Positions 36,017 through 45,853 of a stretch of DNA of 64,000 nucleotides are shown here, piece by piece. The DNA is from CAWIVJ01 sp963839525. Its GTDB lineage: Bacteria > Cyanobacteriota > Vampirovibrionia > Gastranaerophilales > Gastranaerophilaceae. The number at the start of each line of letters is the position of its first letter. The stretch's first letter is position 1. The translations under genes and the position numbers were made by a program. The stretch spans positions 67,257-131,256 of the forward strand of contig CAWIVJ010000013.1 of assembly GCA_963839525.1 (NCBI GenBank). Direction: 5' to 3'. Below the pieces are notes generated by a model, which saw only the letters and a list, made by a program, of their open reading frames with translations, made no database searches and was not told the origin of the DNA.

Positions 36017-39000
36017 ATGAATTTATTAATGCAGTTAGTTTATTTTGCTCTGAGAAGACCAATTACAATTGCGGTTTTTTTGTTGTCAATTGTGCTTGCT
36101 GCATTTTTTTCTATTTCAAAAATGCATATAGACATTCTTCCCGACCTTGGTATTCCTGTTATTTATGTAGCTCAACCTTATGGAGGTATGTCACCTGAGC
36201 AAATGGAAGGATATATTACTTCATCTTATGAATACCATTTTTTATATATCAGTGGGATAAAAAAAATAGAATCTAAAAATATACAAGGGGCTGCCCTTTA
36301 CAGGCTTGAATTTCATCCCGGAACTAATATGGCACAAGCAATGGCGGAAACTGTAGCACAAGTGGAACGTTCCCGTAACATTATGCCGCCGGGAACAGTA
36401 CCGCCTTTTATTATGAGATTTGATACCGGAAGTTTACCAGTAGGATATCTTGTTTTCTCAAGTAAAAACCAATCTATTAAAGAACTTCAGGATATGGCAT
36501 TATATAAAATAAGACCTCTATTCGCATCATTAGCAGGAGTTTCTTCGCCGCCGCCTTTTGGAGGAAATTCAAGAACAATAGTTTTTAATTTAGACCCCGA
36601 TAAGCTTCGAAACTATAATATTTCACCCGAAGAAGCCGCACAGACTCTTATGGCGAACCATTTAATCATTCCTGCAGGAAACATAGCTGTCGGAGATTAT
36701 TACCCGCTTACTCCTGTCAACAGTGATATAAATAACATAGAAGAATTTATGGATATTCCGATTAAAAAAGGTGCAGGACCTACTATATTTTTACGTGATG
36801 TTGGTTATGTAGAAGATACCATGGATATTTTAAGCGGCTATGCACTAGTTGATGGGAAAAGGTCGGTTTATATTCCTGTTACCAAAAGAGCTGATGCATC
36901 AACTTGGAGTGTAGTGCAAGAAGTTAAAAAGGCTCTGCCGTCATTCCGTAAAGCCGTTCCAAGTGATGTTGACATTTCTTATGAATTTGACCAATCAAAA
37001 TACGTTAGAAATGCTCTTTTAAATTTAGTTCAAGAAGGTCTGACAGGAGCATTTTTAACGGGCTTAACCATTCTTATATTTTTACATAGTTGGCGAAGTA
37101 CGCTTGTAGTAGTTACAAATATTCCACTTGCACTGTTATTTTCTGTCGTAATGCTTGCTGTTACAGGAAATACTTTAAATATTATGACAATGGGTGGATT
37201 AGCTCTTGCAGTCGGGATTCTTGTAGATGAAGCAACCGTTGAAATAGAAAATATTCACACTCATCTGGATAAAGGTAAATCCATTGCGCGAGCAACAGTT
37301 GATTCTGCAAAAGAAATAAGTCTTCCGACACTTCTTGCAATGTTTTGTATTATAGCGGTTTTTATACCGTCATTTTTTATGCAGGGTGCACCAAAAGCTC
37401 TTTTTGTTCCGCTCACTCTTGCAGTAGGGTTCGCTATGATAGGTTCTTATCTTTTTTCAAGAATATTCGTTCCGATTCTCGCTATTTTGCTTTTGAAAGA
37501 TAGAAATAAGGAAGAAACTAACAAAATTATACTCACTTTTATTTCATATTATCAAAAAATTAAAAACAAATTTCTTGAATACTTTCCCGTATTTGCCGGT
37601 TTTTCTTTCGAGAAATTCAGAGAAAAATATCTTAATTTTTTGGAAAAACTGCTTGAAAACCGCAAAACAATTATAAAATGGTATCTGATAGCAATCGTTG
37701 TAACTTTATTTGTTATGGGAAGTATCGTGGGAAAAGAATTATTTCCCGAAGTTGAAGCCTCGCAGATTAAGTTTAGATACAGAGCACCAATAGGAACACG
37801 AATAGAAAAAACTGAACAGGATACAAAAAAAATATTAAAAATTATAGCAGATGAAGTTGGCGGAGAGAAAAAATTAAAAAAATCTATTACTTATATCGGG
37901 CAGCAACCTTCAAGCTATGCGGTTAATTATATTTTCTTATGGACAAGCGGACCTCATGAATCCGTTGTGACAATTCAATTTGATAAACACATAAAAATAT
38001 CTTTAAACAAATTAAAAGAACATCTAAGAAAACGTGTTTCAGAAGAATTGCCCGGAAGCTCGATTTCCTTTGAACCCGCAGATTTAATAAGTCAGGTTAT
38101 GAGTTTGGGTGCACCTACTCCGATAGAAGTTCTTGTTAAGGGTAAAAGCTTTGAAGATGACAAAGAATTCGCAAAAAATATTATGACAAATATGCAAAAA
38201 CTTAAATACATAAGGGACTTGCAGTTCGGGCAGCCGCTTGAATATCCGTCAATAGATATTAATATCAACCGCATGCTTGCCGGACAGCTAGGAGTTAATG
38301 TAAAAGATCTTGCCAATTCAATTACAGCGGCAACTTCTTCTACACGTTTTACATTGCCTAATTTTTGGCTTGATAGAGAAAACGGGCATGATTATTATGT
38401 GCAGCTTCAAATCCCATTACCTCTGAGAACTTCAATCGAGGATATTCAGAATGTTCCTGCGATGCTTGGAGATAATCAGCGACCGCTTCTTGGTGATATA
38501 GCCGAAATAAACGATGGAAAAGTTGTGGGAGAATACGACCATATTGACGGGCAGAGAATGGTTACATTAACGGCAAATTTACATAGAAAAGATTTAGGAC
38601 ATGCAGTTCGAGGAATTAAAAGAGCAATAAAAAAAGCAGGCAAACCTCCAAGAGGTGTAGAGGTAGTGCTTCGAGGACAAGTGCAATTAATGTATGAAAC
38701 ACTTAAAGAATTTCGAAACGGTTTGTTAATTGCAATTATTGCGATATTCTTAATGTTGACTGCGAATTTCCAATCTTTTAAGGTTGCCTATGTTTCTATT
38801 TCAACAGTACCAATTGCGCTTTGCGGTGCTTTAATTATGTTGACTCTGACACATACAACATTAAACATTCAATCTGCTATGGGTACAATTATGGCGATAG
38901 GGGTTTCGGCTTCAAATTCTATATTGTTTACTTCTATTGCAAGGGATTATCAGTTGTCTGAAAAGCTCTCTTCGCGGGAAGCCGCCTTGTTGGGTGCAAA

Positions 39001-39271
39001 ATTAAGAGTCCGTCCTATTATCATGACAAGTCTTGCTATGATAGTCGGTATGATTCCAATGGCATTAGGACTTGGAGAAGGCGGTGAACAAACAGCTCCT
39101 CTTGGGCGTGCTGTTATAGGCGGGCTTTTTCTTGCAACAGTTGTAAAATTAATTATTCTTCCTCTTGTTTACACAAATCAGCTTGAACAAACAATTTTTG
39201 AAAGCAGTTCGCTCGACCCAAGCGACCCTGAAAGTAAGTATTATGAGAAAGGAGATATAGATGAAAAATAA
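36017..39271 (+). CDS. RND-family inner-membrane efflux transporter
   Basis: About 1084 residues from the ATG at 36017; a GTG at 36008 is an alternative. Twelve membrane helices in the RND pattern, two large periplasmic loops, and repeats around residues 330-490 and 890-1060. The helix-4 motif reads VGILVDEATVEIEN, so the usual DD pair is DE. The helix-10 position held by lysine in AcrB reads GVSASNSILF. It uses proton flow to export hydrophobic compounds through the TolC-like channel. It overlaps the MFP gene by 11 bp. Confidence 0.93.
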   Translation: MNLLMQLVYFALRRPITIAVFLLSIVLAAFFSISKMHIDILPDLGIPVIYVAQPYGGMSPEQMEGYITSSYEYHFLYISGIKKIESKNIQGAALYRLEFHPGTNMAQAMAETVAQVERSRNIMPPGTVPPFIMRFDTGSLPVGYLVFSSKNQSIKELQDMALYKIRPLFASLAGVSSPPPFGGNSRTIVFNLDPDKLRNYNISPEEAAQTLMANHLIIPAGNIAVGDYYPLTPVNSDINNIEEFMDIPIKKGAGPTIFLRDVGYVEDTMDILSGYALVDGKRSVYIPVTKRADASTWSVVQEVKKALPSFRKAVPSDVDISYEFDQSKYVRNALLNLVQEGLTGAFLTGLTILIFLHSWRSTLVVVTNIPLALLFSVVMLAVTGNTLNIMTMGGLALAVGILVDEATVEIENIHTHLDKGKSIARATVDSAKEISLPTLLAMFCIIAVFIPSFFMQGAPKALFVPLTLAVGFAMIGSYLFSRIFVPILAILLLKDRNKEETNKIILTFISYYQKIKNKFLEYFPVFAGFSFEKFREKYLNFLEKLLENRKTIIKWYLIAIVVTLFVMGSIVGKELFPEVEASQIKFRYRAPIGTRIEKTEQDTKKILKIIADEVGGEKKLKKSITYIGQQPSSYAVNYIFLWTSGPHESVVTIQFDKHIKISLNKLKEHLRKRVSEELPGSSISFEPADLISQVMSLGAPTPIEVLVKGKSFEDDKEFAKNIMTNMQKLKYIRDLQFGQPLEYPSIDININRMLAGQLGVNVKDLANSITAATSSTRFTLPNFWLDRENGHDYYVQLQIPLPLRTSIEDIQNVPAMLGDNQRPLLGDIAEINDGKVVGEYDHIDGQRMVTLTANLHRKDLGHAVRGIKRAIKKAGKPPRGVEVVLRGQVQLMYETLKEFRNGLLIAIIAIFLMLTANFQSFKVAYVSISTVPIALCGALIMLTLTHTTLNIQSAMGTIMAIGVSASNSILFTSIARDYQLSEKLSSREAALLGAKLRVRPIIMTSLAMIVGMIPMALGLGEGGEQTAPLGRAVIGGLFLATVVKLIILPLVYTNQLEQTIFESSSLDPSDPESKYYEKGDIDEK

Positions 39272-40406
39272 ATCTATTATTATAATCCTTTCTATAATTT
39301 TTGCCTTTTTATTCTTACATTTCTTATGGGTGAAAATAAGTGATAACATTGCTGAAAATCAAATACAAACAGTTCATGTTTTACAACTTGAAAAAAGCAG
39401 ATTTAATAAAATACAAAAATTACCTGCAGAATTGGAAGCATTTGAAACTGTTGATGTGTTCCCAAAAGTGGAGGGATTTATTGACAAAATGTATGTTGAC
39501 AGAGGTTCTTTTGTAAAAAGAGGCCAGACAATGGCTGTTATGATTGCACCAGAAATGGAATCGCGAGTTGCGGAAGCGAACGCCAGAGTCAGAGAATCAG
39601 AATCTCAATACGCAGAAGCAAATGCAAAATATATCAAGGATTTGGGAGTATATCAAAAAATCGCAGAAGCCGCTAAAACACCTGGGGTTATTGCAAGAAA
39701 CGAACTTGATATTGCACGGATGACAATGAAGGCATCAAAAGAAAAATCAGAAGCTGTAAAAAGAAGTATAGCAGCATCAAAACAAGCCCTTTTAACCTAT
39801 AAAAGATTAAAAAACTACTTGATTATTACAGCACCTGTTGATGGTGTTGTTACAACTAGAAGTCTTCACCCCGGTGCGTTAGCAGGTCCAAATGGTGCGG
39901 GAGCTAATGAACCGCTGTTCGTTGTGCAAAAACTTTCACATTTAAGATTAGTTTTGCCAGTGCCTGAAAGGTATTATACAAGTGTAAAAATCGGAGATGA
40001 ATATAAATTCAGTGTTTCAGCCTATCCTGACAAGAAATTCAGTGCAAAAGTGAGCCGCCCTTCATATTCAATGGACACAAAATACAGAACTGAATATGTT
40101 GAAATGGATTTTTATAATCAGGGTGAAGATTTTAAAATAACACCTGGCATGTACGCTCAGGTCGACTGGATTGTAAAACGTGATAATCCGACATTTATAG
40201 TGCCATCTTCTGCCATTGCACAGACAACCGAAAGAACATTTGTCATAAAAGTTGTAAACGGAAAAGCAAAATGGGTTAATATAGAGAGAGGCTTTTCTTC
40301 GAAAAGTAGTGTTGAAGTTTTTGGTGATTTGGACGAAGGAGACCAAATTTTAGAAAATGCCACTGACGAAATTCAAAACGGAACAAAGATAAAATTTGAA
40401 GAATAA
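39261..40406 (+). CDS. RND pump membrane fusion protein
   Basis: A 381-residue periplasmic adaptor with an N-terminal membrane anchor (about 5-25). The lipoyl/biotinyl half-motifs are EAFETVDVFPKVEGFIDKMY and LIITAPVDGVVTTRSLHPGA; between them is a helical hairpin rich in Ala/Glu. A beta-barrel domain and a C-terminal membrane-proximal domain (VPSSAIAQTTERTFVIKV) follow. It links the RND transporter to the TolC-like channel. Gene order outer channel, transporter, adaptor is less common than adaptor first. Confidence 0.93.
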   Translation: MKNKSIIIILSIIFAFLFLHFLWVKISDNIAENQIQTVHVLQLEKSRFNKIQKLPAELEAFETVDVFPKVEGFIDKMYVDRGSFVKRGQTMAVMIAPEMESRVAEANARVRESESQYAEANAKYIKDLGVYQKIAEAAKTPGVIARNELDIARMTMKASKEKSEAVKRSIAASKQALLTYKRLKNYLIITAPVDGVVTTRSLHPGALAGPNGAGANEPLFVVQKLSHLRLVLPVPERYYTSVKIGDEYKFSVSAYPDKKFSAKVSRPSYSMDTKYRTEYVEMDFYNQGEDFKITPGMYAQVDWIVKRDNPTFIVPSSAIAQTTERTFVIKVVNGKAKWVNIERGFSSKSSVEVFGDLDEGDQILENATDEIQNGTKIKFEE

Positions 40407-40509
40407 ACAATTCTTCATTCCCTGTTCATTCCCTGTTAAGTTTACGAGAATTATTAGCTGAGATACTCGTTGTTATTACTGTATAAAAAATACAATAAAA
40501 GCCTAAATT

Positions 40510-40788
40510 TTAATAATTTCCCTGTAAAATTACCATTAACAGGAAAATTGAAATGGAATAATTTAGAGAATATTGCTGTTGAAGTTTTTGTGGCTTCATT
40601 ATATTAGAAATGTTTAATAAATAATCATACTCAGGGATAAAAGGCTCTATTTGAGAAGTTTTACTTATCTCGAAATCAGAAAGCCCCTGTAATCTTAAAA
40701 TCGCAACACGACCGGCAAGTGATTCAGATACGTTTTTCATCAAATGAAATTGTTGGGAACCTGTAAGCCAAAAATCGCCGGGTTTTTT
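40510..40788 (-). pseudogene. Fragment of an AAA_14/DUF4143-type ATPase
   Basis: The minus-strand frame, open upstream of its first ATG (40743), reads KPGDFWLTGSQQFHLMKNVS then ESLAGRVAILRLQGLSDFEI, an exact match to the sensor-1 and following helix of AAA_14/DUF4143 ATPases. The P-loop and the DUF4143 part are missing; the fragment ends in about 50 unrelated residues. It is a decayed remnant, not a working gene. Confidence 0.7.
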
Positions 40789-40828
40789 ATTTTATTGCGG
40801 CATTAAAAATCACGTAATAAACAAATAA

Positions 40829-40848
40829 AAAGCGGCTTTCGCCGCTTT
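40829..40848. terminator. Terminator hairpin
   Basis: AAAGCGGC, loop TTTC, GCCGCTTT. Read on the minus strand it is followed by a T-rich run and lies 55 bp beyond the stop of the ribbon-helix-helix gene. Confidence 0.7.
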
Positions 40849-40903
40849 AAATAAACTCTTTAATCTCTCTTAATCCTCTCCAAATTTTGAATTTTCACTC
40901 AAA

Positions 40904-41092
40904 TTAATCTAGTAGCGCTTCTAAAATTGCTGCATTTTTTGTTGCTATTGTGTTCTCTCTTACTTTGTTTCTGTGAATATACGTTCTTAATGCTTCTCTA
41001 ATTAGTTCGGAGCGTGAACGATTTTCATTTCCTGCGACTGTGTCTATCTCGCCTAAAAATCTTTCGGGCATTGAAATTAAAACTTTTGCCAT
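40904..41092 (-). CDS. CopG/ribbon-helix-helix family DNA-binding protein (62 aa)
   Basis: A 62-residue RHH protein: VLISMPERFLGEIDTVAGNE (beta strand and first helix) and NRSRSELIREALRTYIHRNK (second helix with the RSELIREAL signature). Such proteins are either antitoxins or small repressors. No toxin gene is beside it; the neighbour on the other side is an ATPase fragment. It ends before a terminator. Confidence 0.85.
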   Translation of the reverse strand: MAKVLISMPERFLGEIDTVAGNENRSRSELIREALRTYIHRNKVRENTIATKNAAILEALLD

Positions 41093-41240
41093 TGTTTTTC
41101 TCCTTTTAATTTTTCTCTCTTTAATATCCTCGTACTTATATAAAGTAATTTTGTATTTAAAAATTGCCTAATTTATATATATTCATTATATACCCCTTAA
41201 CACTTCTTAATATACTAAGTAAAAAAGCTTATAAATAAAG

Positions 41241-41265
41241 AAAAAAGGAAATTTTTAAATTTCCC
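41241..41265 (-). terminator. Rho-independent terminator
   Basis: GGAAATTT/AAATTTCC palindrome at 41247-41264; on the minus strand it is followed by TTTTTT and lies 32 bp after the stop of the gene at 41297. Confidence 0.6.
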
Positions 41266-41296
41266 TGCGTACCAATCTATAATATTAATGTTTTAA

Positions 41297-41794
41297 TTAA
41301 GCAAATATATTTAATTTTTCATCTTTTTCTTCTTCTTTGTTTACTTTTAATACTTCGCCTTTATAGAAAGGATTTGAACCTTTTTTATCAGAACCCAAAT
41401 CAACAGTTTCAGTTAATCTGCCAAAATTAGCTAAATTAATAACGTTTTGTTTTTTAACTGTTTCTTTATCTTCCGGTACATTAATTTTTCCGTCAACATT
41501 TTTTAAAACTGATTTAGAAGCTTGATTGCTTAAATATTTTAAACTACTTAAAGCATTTTCGCTTAAATTAACCTGCATTCCTGAGTTTGTAATAGCTATT
41601 TGGCTTGATTTTGAAGCTTTAACCTTATATAAATCAGTTCCTTGACTTACTCTGTTGAATTTTGATAAATCTGCATTTTCAAGAACAGAAAAAGTTTGTG
41701 AATTAGCTCTTTGGAAAATTTGTTTTGTTACTTCCTTTAAAGAAGCTGCATCAATTCCGTTATTAACTTTATTGTAAGAAATACTTAAACTCAT
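41297..41794 (-). CDS. Hypothetical protein (165 aa)
   Basis: Start chosen at MSLSISYNKVNNG, with AAAGG ten bases upstream; a longer frame begins at 41893. The protein is soluble, Ser/Asn/Lys-rich and without a signal peptide or membrane helix. It has VINLANFGRLTETVDLGSDK near its C-terminus. No family recognised. It stands alone with its own terminator, and the composition resembles structural or secreted small proteins. No function can be assigned. Confidence 0.6.
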   Translation of the reverse strand: MSLSISYNKVNNGIDAASLKEVTKQIFQRANSQTFSVLENADLSKFNRVSQGTDLYKVKASKSSQIAITNSGMQVNLSENALSSLKYLSNQASKSVLKNVDGKINVPEDKETVKKQNVINLANFGRLTETVDLGSDKKGSNPFYKGEVLKVNKEEEKDEKLNIFA

Positions 41795-41977
41795 TTCCGA
41801 TACCTTTATCCCTGATTGATTTCGTAACCCCAATTTCTTTCGTAATATATTAATCGTCATTTTTTGACATAACTTTAAATTTTCAAGAAGCATTTTAACA
41901 TTTGTTTACAAAAATAAAATACAGGGATTAATTAATTTTTTTTTCTTTTTAGCCATCTAGAAATTTATTCAAAAATA

Positions 41978-41986
41978 TGTTATAAT
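41978..41986 (+). promoter_or_regulatory. Candidate extended -10 promoter of the lipoprotein gene
   Basis: TGTTATAAT, identical to the element at 29238, 49 bp before the start codon at 42035. Confidence 0.6.
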
Positions 41987-42034
41987 TACAGTAAAGGTCG
42001 GAACAGTCTTCTTTACCCCCTTGAGGATAGAAAA

Positions 42035-42298
42035 ATGCTTTCTTCTAAATTAAAGTCTCTTGTTGTCGTTTTTGTATTGTTGGTATTCACGGGTTTTGTA
42101 ACTGTAGGTTGTAAACAAAAAGCTGAAAACAAATTGGTTAACACAAGTTCAATGCCGGGTCAAACATTTAGCAAGCATTCTTTAAATAGCCAAAAAACAG
42201 GTAATTCAGGAATTATATACCTGGGCTCAGGTTATGATACCCCCAAAGCAAACTTTGGACCTAGAGATGTCAGCTTTGACTTCAAGAGCTTGAGATAG
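42035..42298 (+). CDS. Small putative lipoprotein (87 aa)
   Basis: A charged start and hydrophobic stretch (SLVVVFVLLVFTGFVTVGC) end in a lipobox-like VTVGC, so cleavage and lipidation at Cys27 are likely. The mature part is short, polar and unordered, ending RDVSFDFKSLR. GAGGAT gives a good ribosome site and an extended -10 promoter is present. No family recognised. Likely a small envelope lipoprotein. Confidence 0.7.
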   Translation: MLSSKLKSLVVVFVLLVFTGFVTVGCKQKAENKLVNTSSMPGQTFSKHSLNSQKTGNSGIIYLGSGYDTPKANFGPRDVSFDFKSLR

Positions 42299-42496
42299 TT
42301 TGAATATTCTCTAATAGCTATGAAAAAGTTTACTTTTTCAATTGATGGCTCGTGTTTATTTTTTTAATTGTTTAATATATATTATTAAATTTTTCTAAAA
42401 AAGTCTTTAAAAATTAAACTGTTTTCTAAATTTTCCAAACAGTCGTGTTTGAAGTATAATTTAGATAATTTATATTTTAGATAAAGGTAGTAAAAA

Positions 42497-43243
42497 ATGT
42501 CAGGACATTCAAAATGGGCGACCATTAAACATAAAAAAGCAAAAGTAGATTCTGCACGTGCGGTTGTGTTCCAAAAATATTCAAGAGAATTAATGGTTTC
42601 GGCAAGATTGGGCGGAGCTGATCCTGCTTCAAATTTCAGATTAAGAACCGCAATAGACAGAGCTAAAACTGCCGGACTTCCTGCTGATAATATTAAACGT
42701 GCAATTGAAAAAGGAGCGGGTATTGGCAGCGGAGATAACTTCGAAGAGTTAACTTATGAAGGTTATGGCGCCGGCGGTGTAGCTATATTTATAGAAGCAA
42801 TGACAGATAACAGAAACAGAACCGCGGGCGATTTAAGAAGCTATTTTTCTAAGCATAACGGGAACTTGGGCGAAAGCGGCTGTGTAAGCTGGATGTTTAA
42901 ACCTGTTGGGCTTGTTTCTTTTGATAAATCGGTAGATTTTGAAAAACTTTTTGAAATCGCGGTTGAACTTGGTGCTGATGATATTCAGGAAGAAGATGAA
43001 GAATTTAAAGTAATAACATCTGTTGAAAGTTTTCAATTAATCGTTGAAGGACTGGAAAAAGAGGGATTTAAAAGCTCAAATGCGAAACTTACAAGACTTC
43101 CGGAAAATACAATTGAAATAACGGATGAAAAAACCGCAAATCAAATATTAAAACTTTTAGATAAGATTGAAGAACATGACGATGTTCAAAATGTGTATTC
43201 TAATTTTGATATTCCGGAAGAAATTTTGCAAAGGTTAGAATAA
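42497..43243 (+). CDS. yebC: YebC/PmpR-family (TACO1) translation/transcription factor
   Basis: A 248-residue protein that begins with the invariant SGHSKWATIKHKKAKVDSAR and contains GLPADNIKRAIEKG and YEGYGAGGVAIFIEAMTDNR. The family has been described as DNA-binding regulators; newer work on bacterial and mitochondrial members points to relief of ribosome stalling, especially at proline runs. Length and motifs are complete. It has an AAGGTAG ribosome site and a TATAAT at 42455-42460. Confidence 0.95.
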   Translation: MSGHSKWATIKHKKAKVDSARAVVFQKYSRELMVSARLGGADPASNFRLRTAIDRAKTAGLPADNIKRAIEKGAGIGSGDNFEELTYEGYGAGGVAIFIEAMTDNRNRTAGDLRSYFSKHNGNLGESGCVSWMFKPVGLVSFDKSVDFEKLFEIAVELGADDIQEEDEEFKVITSVESFQLIVEGLEKEGFKSSNAKLTRLPENTIEITDEKTANQILKLLDKIEEHDDVQNVYSNFDIPEEILQRLE

Positions 43244-43255
43244 ATTACGATTTAT

Positions 43256-44287
43256 TTACCCCTCTTCTATAAATAATCTTTCATCTGACAAAATGTTTTT
43301 TATATTTAAGACTGTATACAATTCATCTTCTATAATAACTTCACTTAAAATATATTTGTTCTGACTAGAAGAATTTACTTTGATTGATTCTTCGGGAATA
43401 CTTATTATGCTGAAAATTTCATCTACCAAAAATCCCATTGTATAATCAGAAATCTCAATAATAATTACATTGTTTTTGTTTTCGGCATTATTAGTATTTT
43501 CGTTTTCCAATTCTAAAAATTTTTTAGTATCGATAACTGTTATAAAATCCCCCCTTAAAGCAATAATCCCTGCGATATATTCTAAATTACAAGGAATTTT
43601 AGTTATATTTGAATTTTTCAAAAATTCTTTTATATATTCTAAATTTATACAATAATAATTTTCCCCAAAAGAAAAAGATATAAATTTATCCTGAGAAAAG
43701 AAATTCGTTACCAAATCAGTATTAAATTTTTCTTGTAAAGCTTGATTTCTTTGCACTAAAATATAGCGGGAATCATCATCATTGGGAAAAAGAGAAGGAA
43801 TATCAATATCATTTGGTAAAACTCCCTGACGAAGAATATTTTCAAGCGCACATAAATTAATAACCGATATTGTGTCATTTCCTTTTTTATACATAAAATC
43901 AATAATTTTTTCTTCCCCGATCGCAGAAAGATATTCTATTTTAGATTGTTCCAAAGAAATTATATCTTCAACATTGTCAATAATCAGTCCCAAAATAGAT
44001 TCATCGGTTTTTACAATCAAAAGCTGGCTGGAAACAGAATAAGGAGATACTTTTATATTCAGATAAAACCGAAGATCCAAAGCATTTATTGTAAAATTAT
44101 TATAATTTAAAAGTCCTACAGCATTATTAGCAAGCCTTTGCGGATAATCAAGTAAAGGTAATTTCATTACCTCTATAACTTGCTGTATTTTTATTGCATA
44201 CTTACTATTCCCAAGTTTAAAATATAAATACAAATTTTCATTATTTTCTATTACATTATTGTTGTAAAGTGTTGTTAAATTTTTCAT
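43256..44287 (-). CDS. Double CheW-domain chemosensory coupling protein
   Basis: A 343-residue soluble protein made of two CheW domains: residues about 18-160 (YLYFKLGNSKYAIKIQQVIE...) and 190-335 (FISFSFGENYYCINLEYIKE, GIIALRGDFITVIDTKKFLE). CheW links receptors to the CheA kinase. Two domains in one chain suggest it can bridge arrays or take the place of two adaptors, as the two CheW-like proteins do in Wsp systems. It overlaps the REC-GGDEF gene by 32 bp and is divergent from the MCP and CheA genes. Confidence 0.88.
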   Translation of the reverse strand: MKNLTTLYNNNVIENNENLYLYFKLGNSKYAIKIQQVIEVMKLPLLDYPQRLANNAVGLLNYNNFTINALDLRFYLNIKVSPYSVSSQLLIVKTDESILGLIIDNVEDIISLEQSKIEYLSAIGEEKIIDFMYKKGNDTISVINLCALENILRQGVLPNDIDIPSLFPNDDDSRYILVQRNQALQEKFNTDLVTNFFSQDKFISFSFGENYYCINLEYIKEFLKNSNITKIPCNLEYIAGIIALRGDFITVIDTKKFLELENENTNNAENKNNVIIIEISDYTMGFLVDEIFSIISIPEESIKVNSSSQNKYILSEVIIEDELYTVLNIKNILSDERLFIEEG

Positions 44288-45749
44288 GAGAAAACATTAC
44301 CAGTCTATTTCTACCATCCTGCTTTGCTTTATAAAGTGCTTTATCTGCGCATGCTATTAAATCCTTTTGATTTTCAATATCTTTAAAATTACAACTAACT
44401 CCAATACTAACTGTAACATTTACTTTAGTGCCATTATATATAAATACATGTTTGGAAATTTTCTCCCTAAGTCTCTCCAAAGGAATTACCGCATTATCAA
44501 TAGAAGTTTCTGTTAAGCTTACCGCTATTTCTTCTCCTCCATACCTATAAACCATATCAGTTTTTCTAAAAGATTCCAATATAATTCGAGAAATTTCTTT
44601 CAAAACATGATCACCAAATTGATGACCGTAATTATCATTTATGTTTTTAAAATGGTCTATATCAATCAAAGCCAAACTTAAATTCGTATGATAACGCTTT
44701 ATTCTTAGAAATTCACGTTCAATATTTTCTTCAAAATGTCTTCTGTTATAAATTCCTGTAAGCCCGTCCGTTACTGATAAATATTCACTTTCAGAGTACA
44801 AATATCTCATTTTTAACAGCAGCAAAAGCTCACTAACCATAGTTTTATAGAATTTGGTTTTAGAATAATTAAACTTTTCTTTATTATAAAAACAAAAGCC
44901 GCCTAGCAATGTTCCATCTGAAACAAGAGGTACAATAAGTTTTGTTTTAAATTCCTCGGAATTTAAAATCATTTTATCATCTTTATCTAAATCCCTAACA
45001 ATATCATGATCAAAATCTCTGATTGTAAAATTTGAAAAATCCGGCATTTGCGAGAAAAAATCTCTTTTTATTTTTTCTACAACAAAGCTTGAAACCGGAA
45101 CTTTATGTATGTCCAGATATAAAATCTTTTTTTCATTTTTATCAGGATTATTAAGAAATAATCCTGCAACATTATAATCAACAAAAGAATCTAACAATTC
45201 AAAAGTCTTTTCAACTAAAACTTTTTCGTGAGATAAAAATTCCCCTAAATCTCTAAATTCATTCAAAAAAGTTGAATTCATCAATAATTCATCAAATATA
45301 TCATTAACCTGATTTTTAATTGCTTCATCACCAATAATACTATTTTCCAATATTTCTTTTTTATATTCATCTGAAATCGGATTCTTTTCTATAAAGACCT
45401 TTACAATATTCTCTATTTCCTCATATTTTGCTGTTTTTGATATAAACTTATCAGCTCCTGATTTATTTCCCCAAAACTTATCTATTTTTTTATCAAGAAC
45501 TGTCAGCATAATTATAGGTATTTTTTTTGTAATTTTATTATTTTTCAAAAGCCGGCAAAGCTGATATCCGTTAATATTTGGCATTATAATATCAGACAAA
45601 ATTAAATCGGGAGCCGTTTTGAAAACCATGGAATACCCCTCATTACCATCTTTTGCTGTTTCGACTTTAAAACCGGCTTTTTCAAAATTTATTTTTAACA
45701 TTTCTAATTGAGTAACACTGTCATCTATTAATAAAATCCTATATGACAT
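44256..45749 (-). CDS. Response regulator diguanylate cyclase (REC - GAF-like - GGDEF)
   Basis: A 497-residue soluble protein. A receiver domain (1-120) has D9/D10, phospho-acceptor D53 (LILSDIIMPNING) and the conserved lysine region (SGADKFISK). A middle region (about 150-330) is GAF-like (TKLIVPLVSDGTLLGGFCFY). A GGDEF domain (about 340-497) has YRYGGEEIAVSL. This is the WspR/PleD plan: phosphorylation by a CheA-type kinase should switch on c-di-GMP synthesis. It is next to the double CheW and near the MCP and CheA-REC genes. Confidence 0.9.
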   Translation of the reverse strand: MSYRILLIDDSVTQLEMLKINFEKAGFKVETAKDGNEGYSMVFKTAPDLILSDIIMPNINGYQLCRLLKNNKITKKIPIIMLTVLDKKIDKFWGNKSGADKFISKTAKYEEIENIVKVFIEKNPISDEYKKEILENSIIGDEAIKNQVNDIFDELLMNSTFLNEFRDLGEFLSHEKVLVEKTFELLDSFVDYNVAGLFLNNPDKNEKKILYLDIHKVPVSSFVVEKIKRDFFSQMPDFSNFTIRDFDHDIVRDLDKDDKMILNSEEFKTKLIVPLVSDGTLLGGFCFYNKEKFNYSKTKFYKTMVSELLLLLKMRYLYSESEYLSVTDGLTGIYNRRHFEENIEREFLRIKRYHTNLSLALIDIDHFKNINDNYGHQFGDHVLKEISRIILESFRKTDMVYRYGGEEIAVSLTETSIDNAVIPLERLREKISKHVFIYNGTKVNVTVSIGVSCNFKDIENQKDLIACADKALYKAKQDGRNRLVMFSHEKFNNTLQQ

Positions 45750-45853
45750 CTAATTCTCTCTTTATTTCTTTTGTAATACAATAAATTATACAACAAATCT
45801 ACGATTATTTAAACACTTTTTAACTTTATAATAAAAAATAAAGGAGATTTTTT

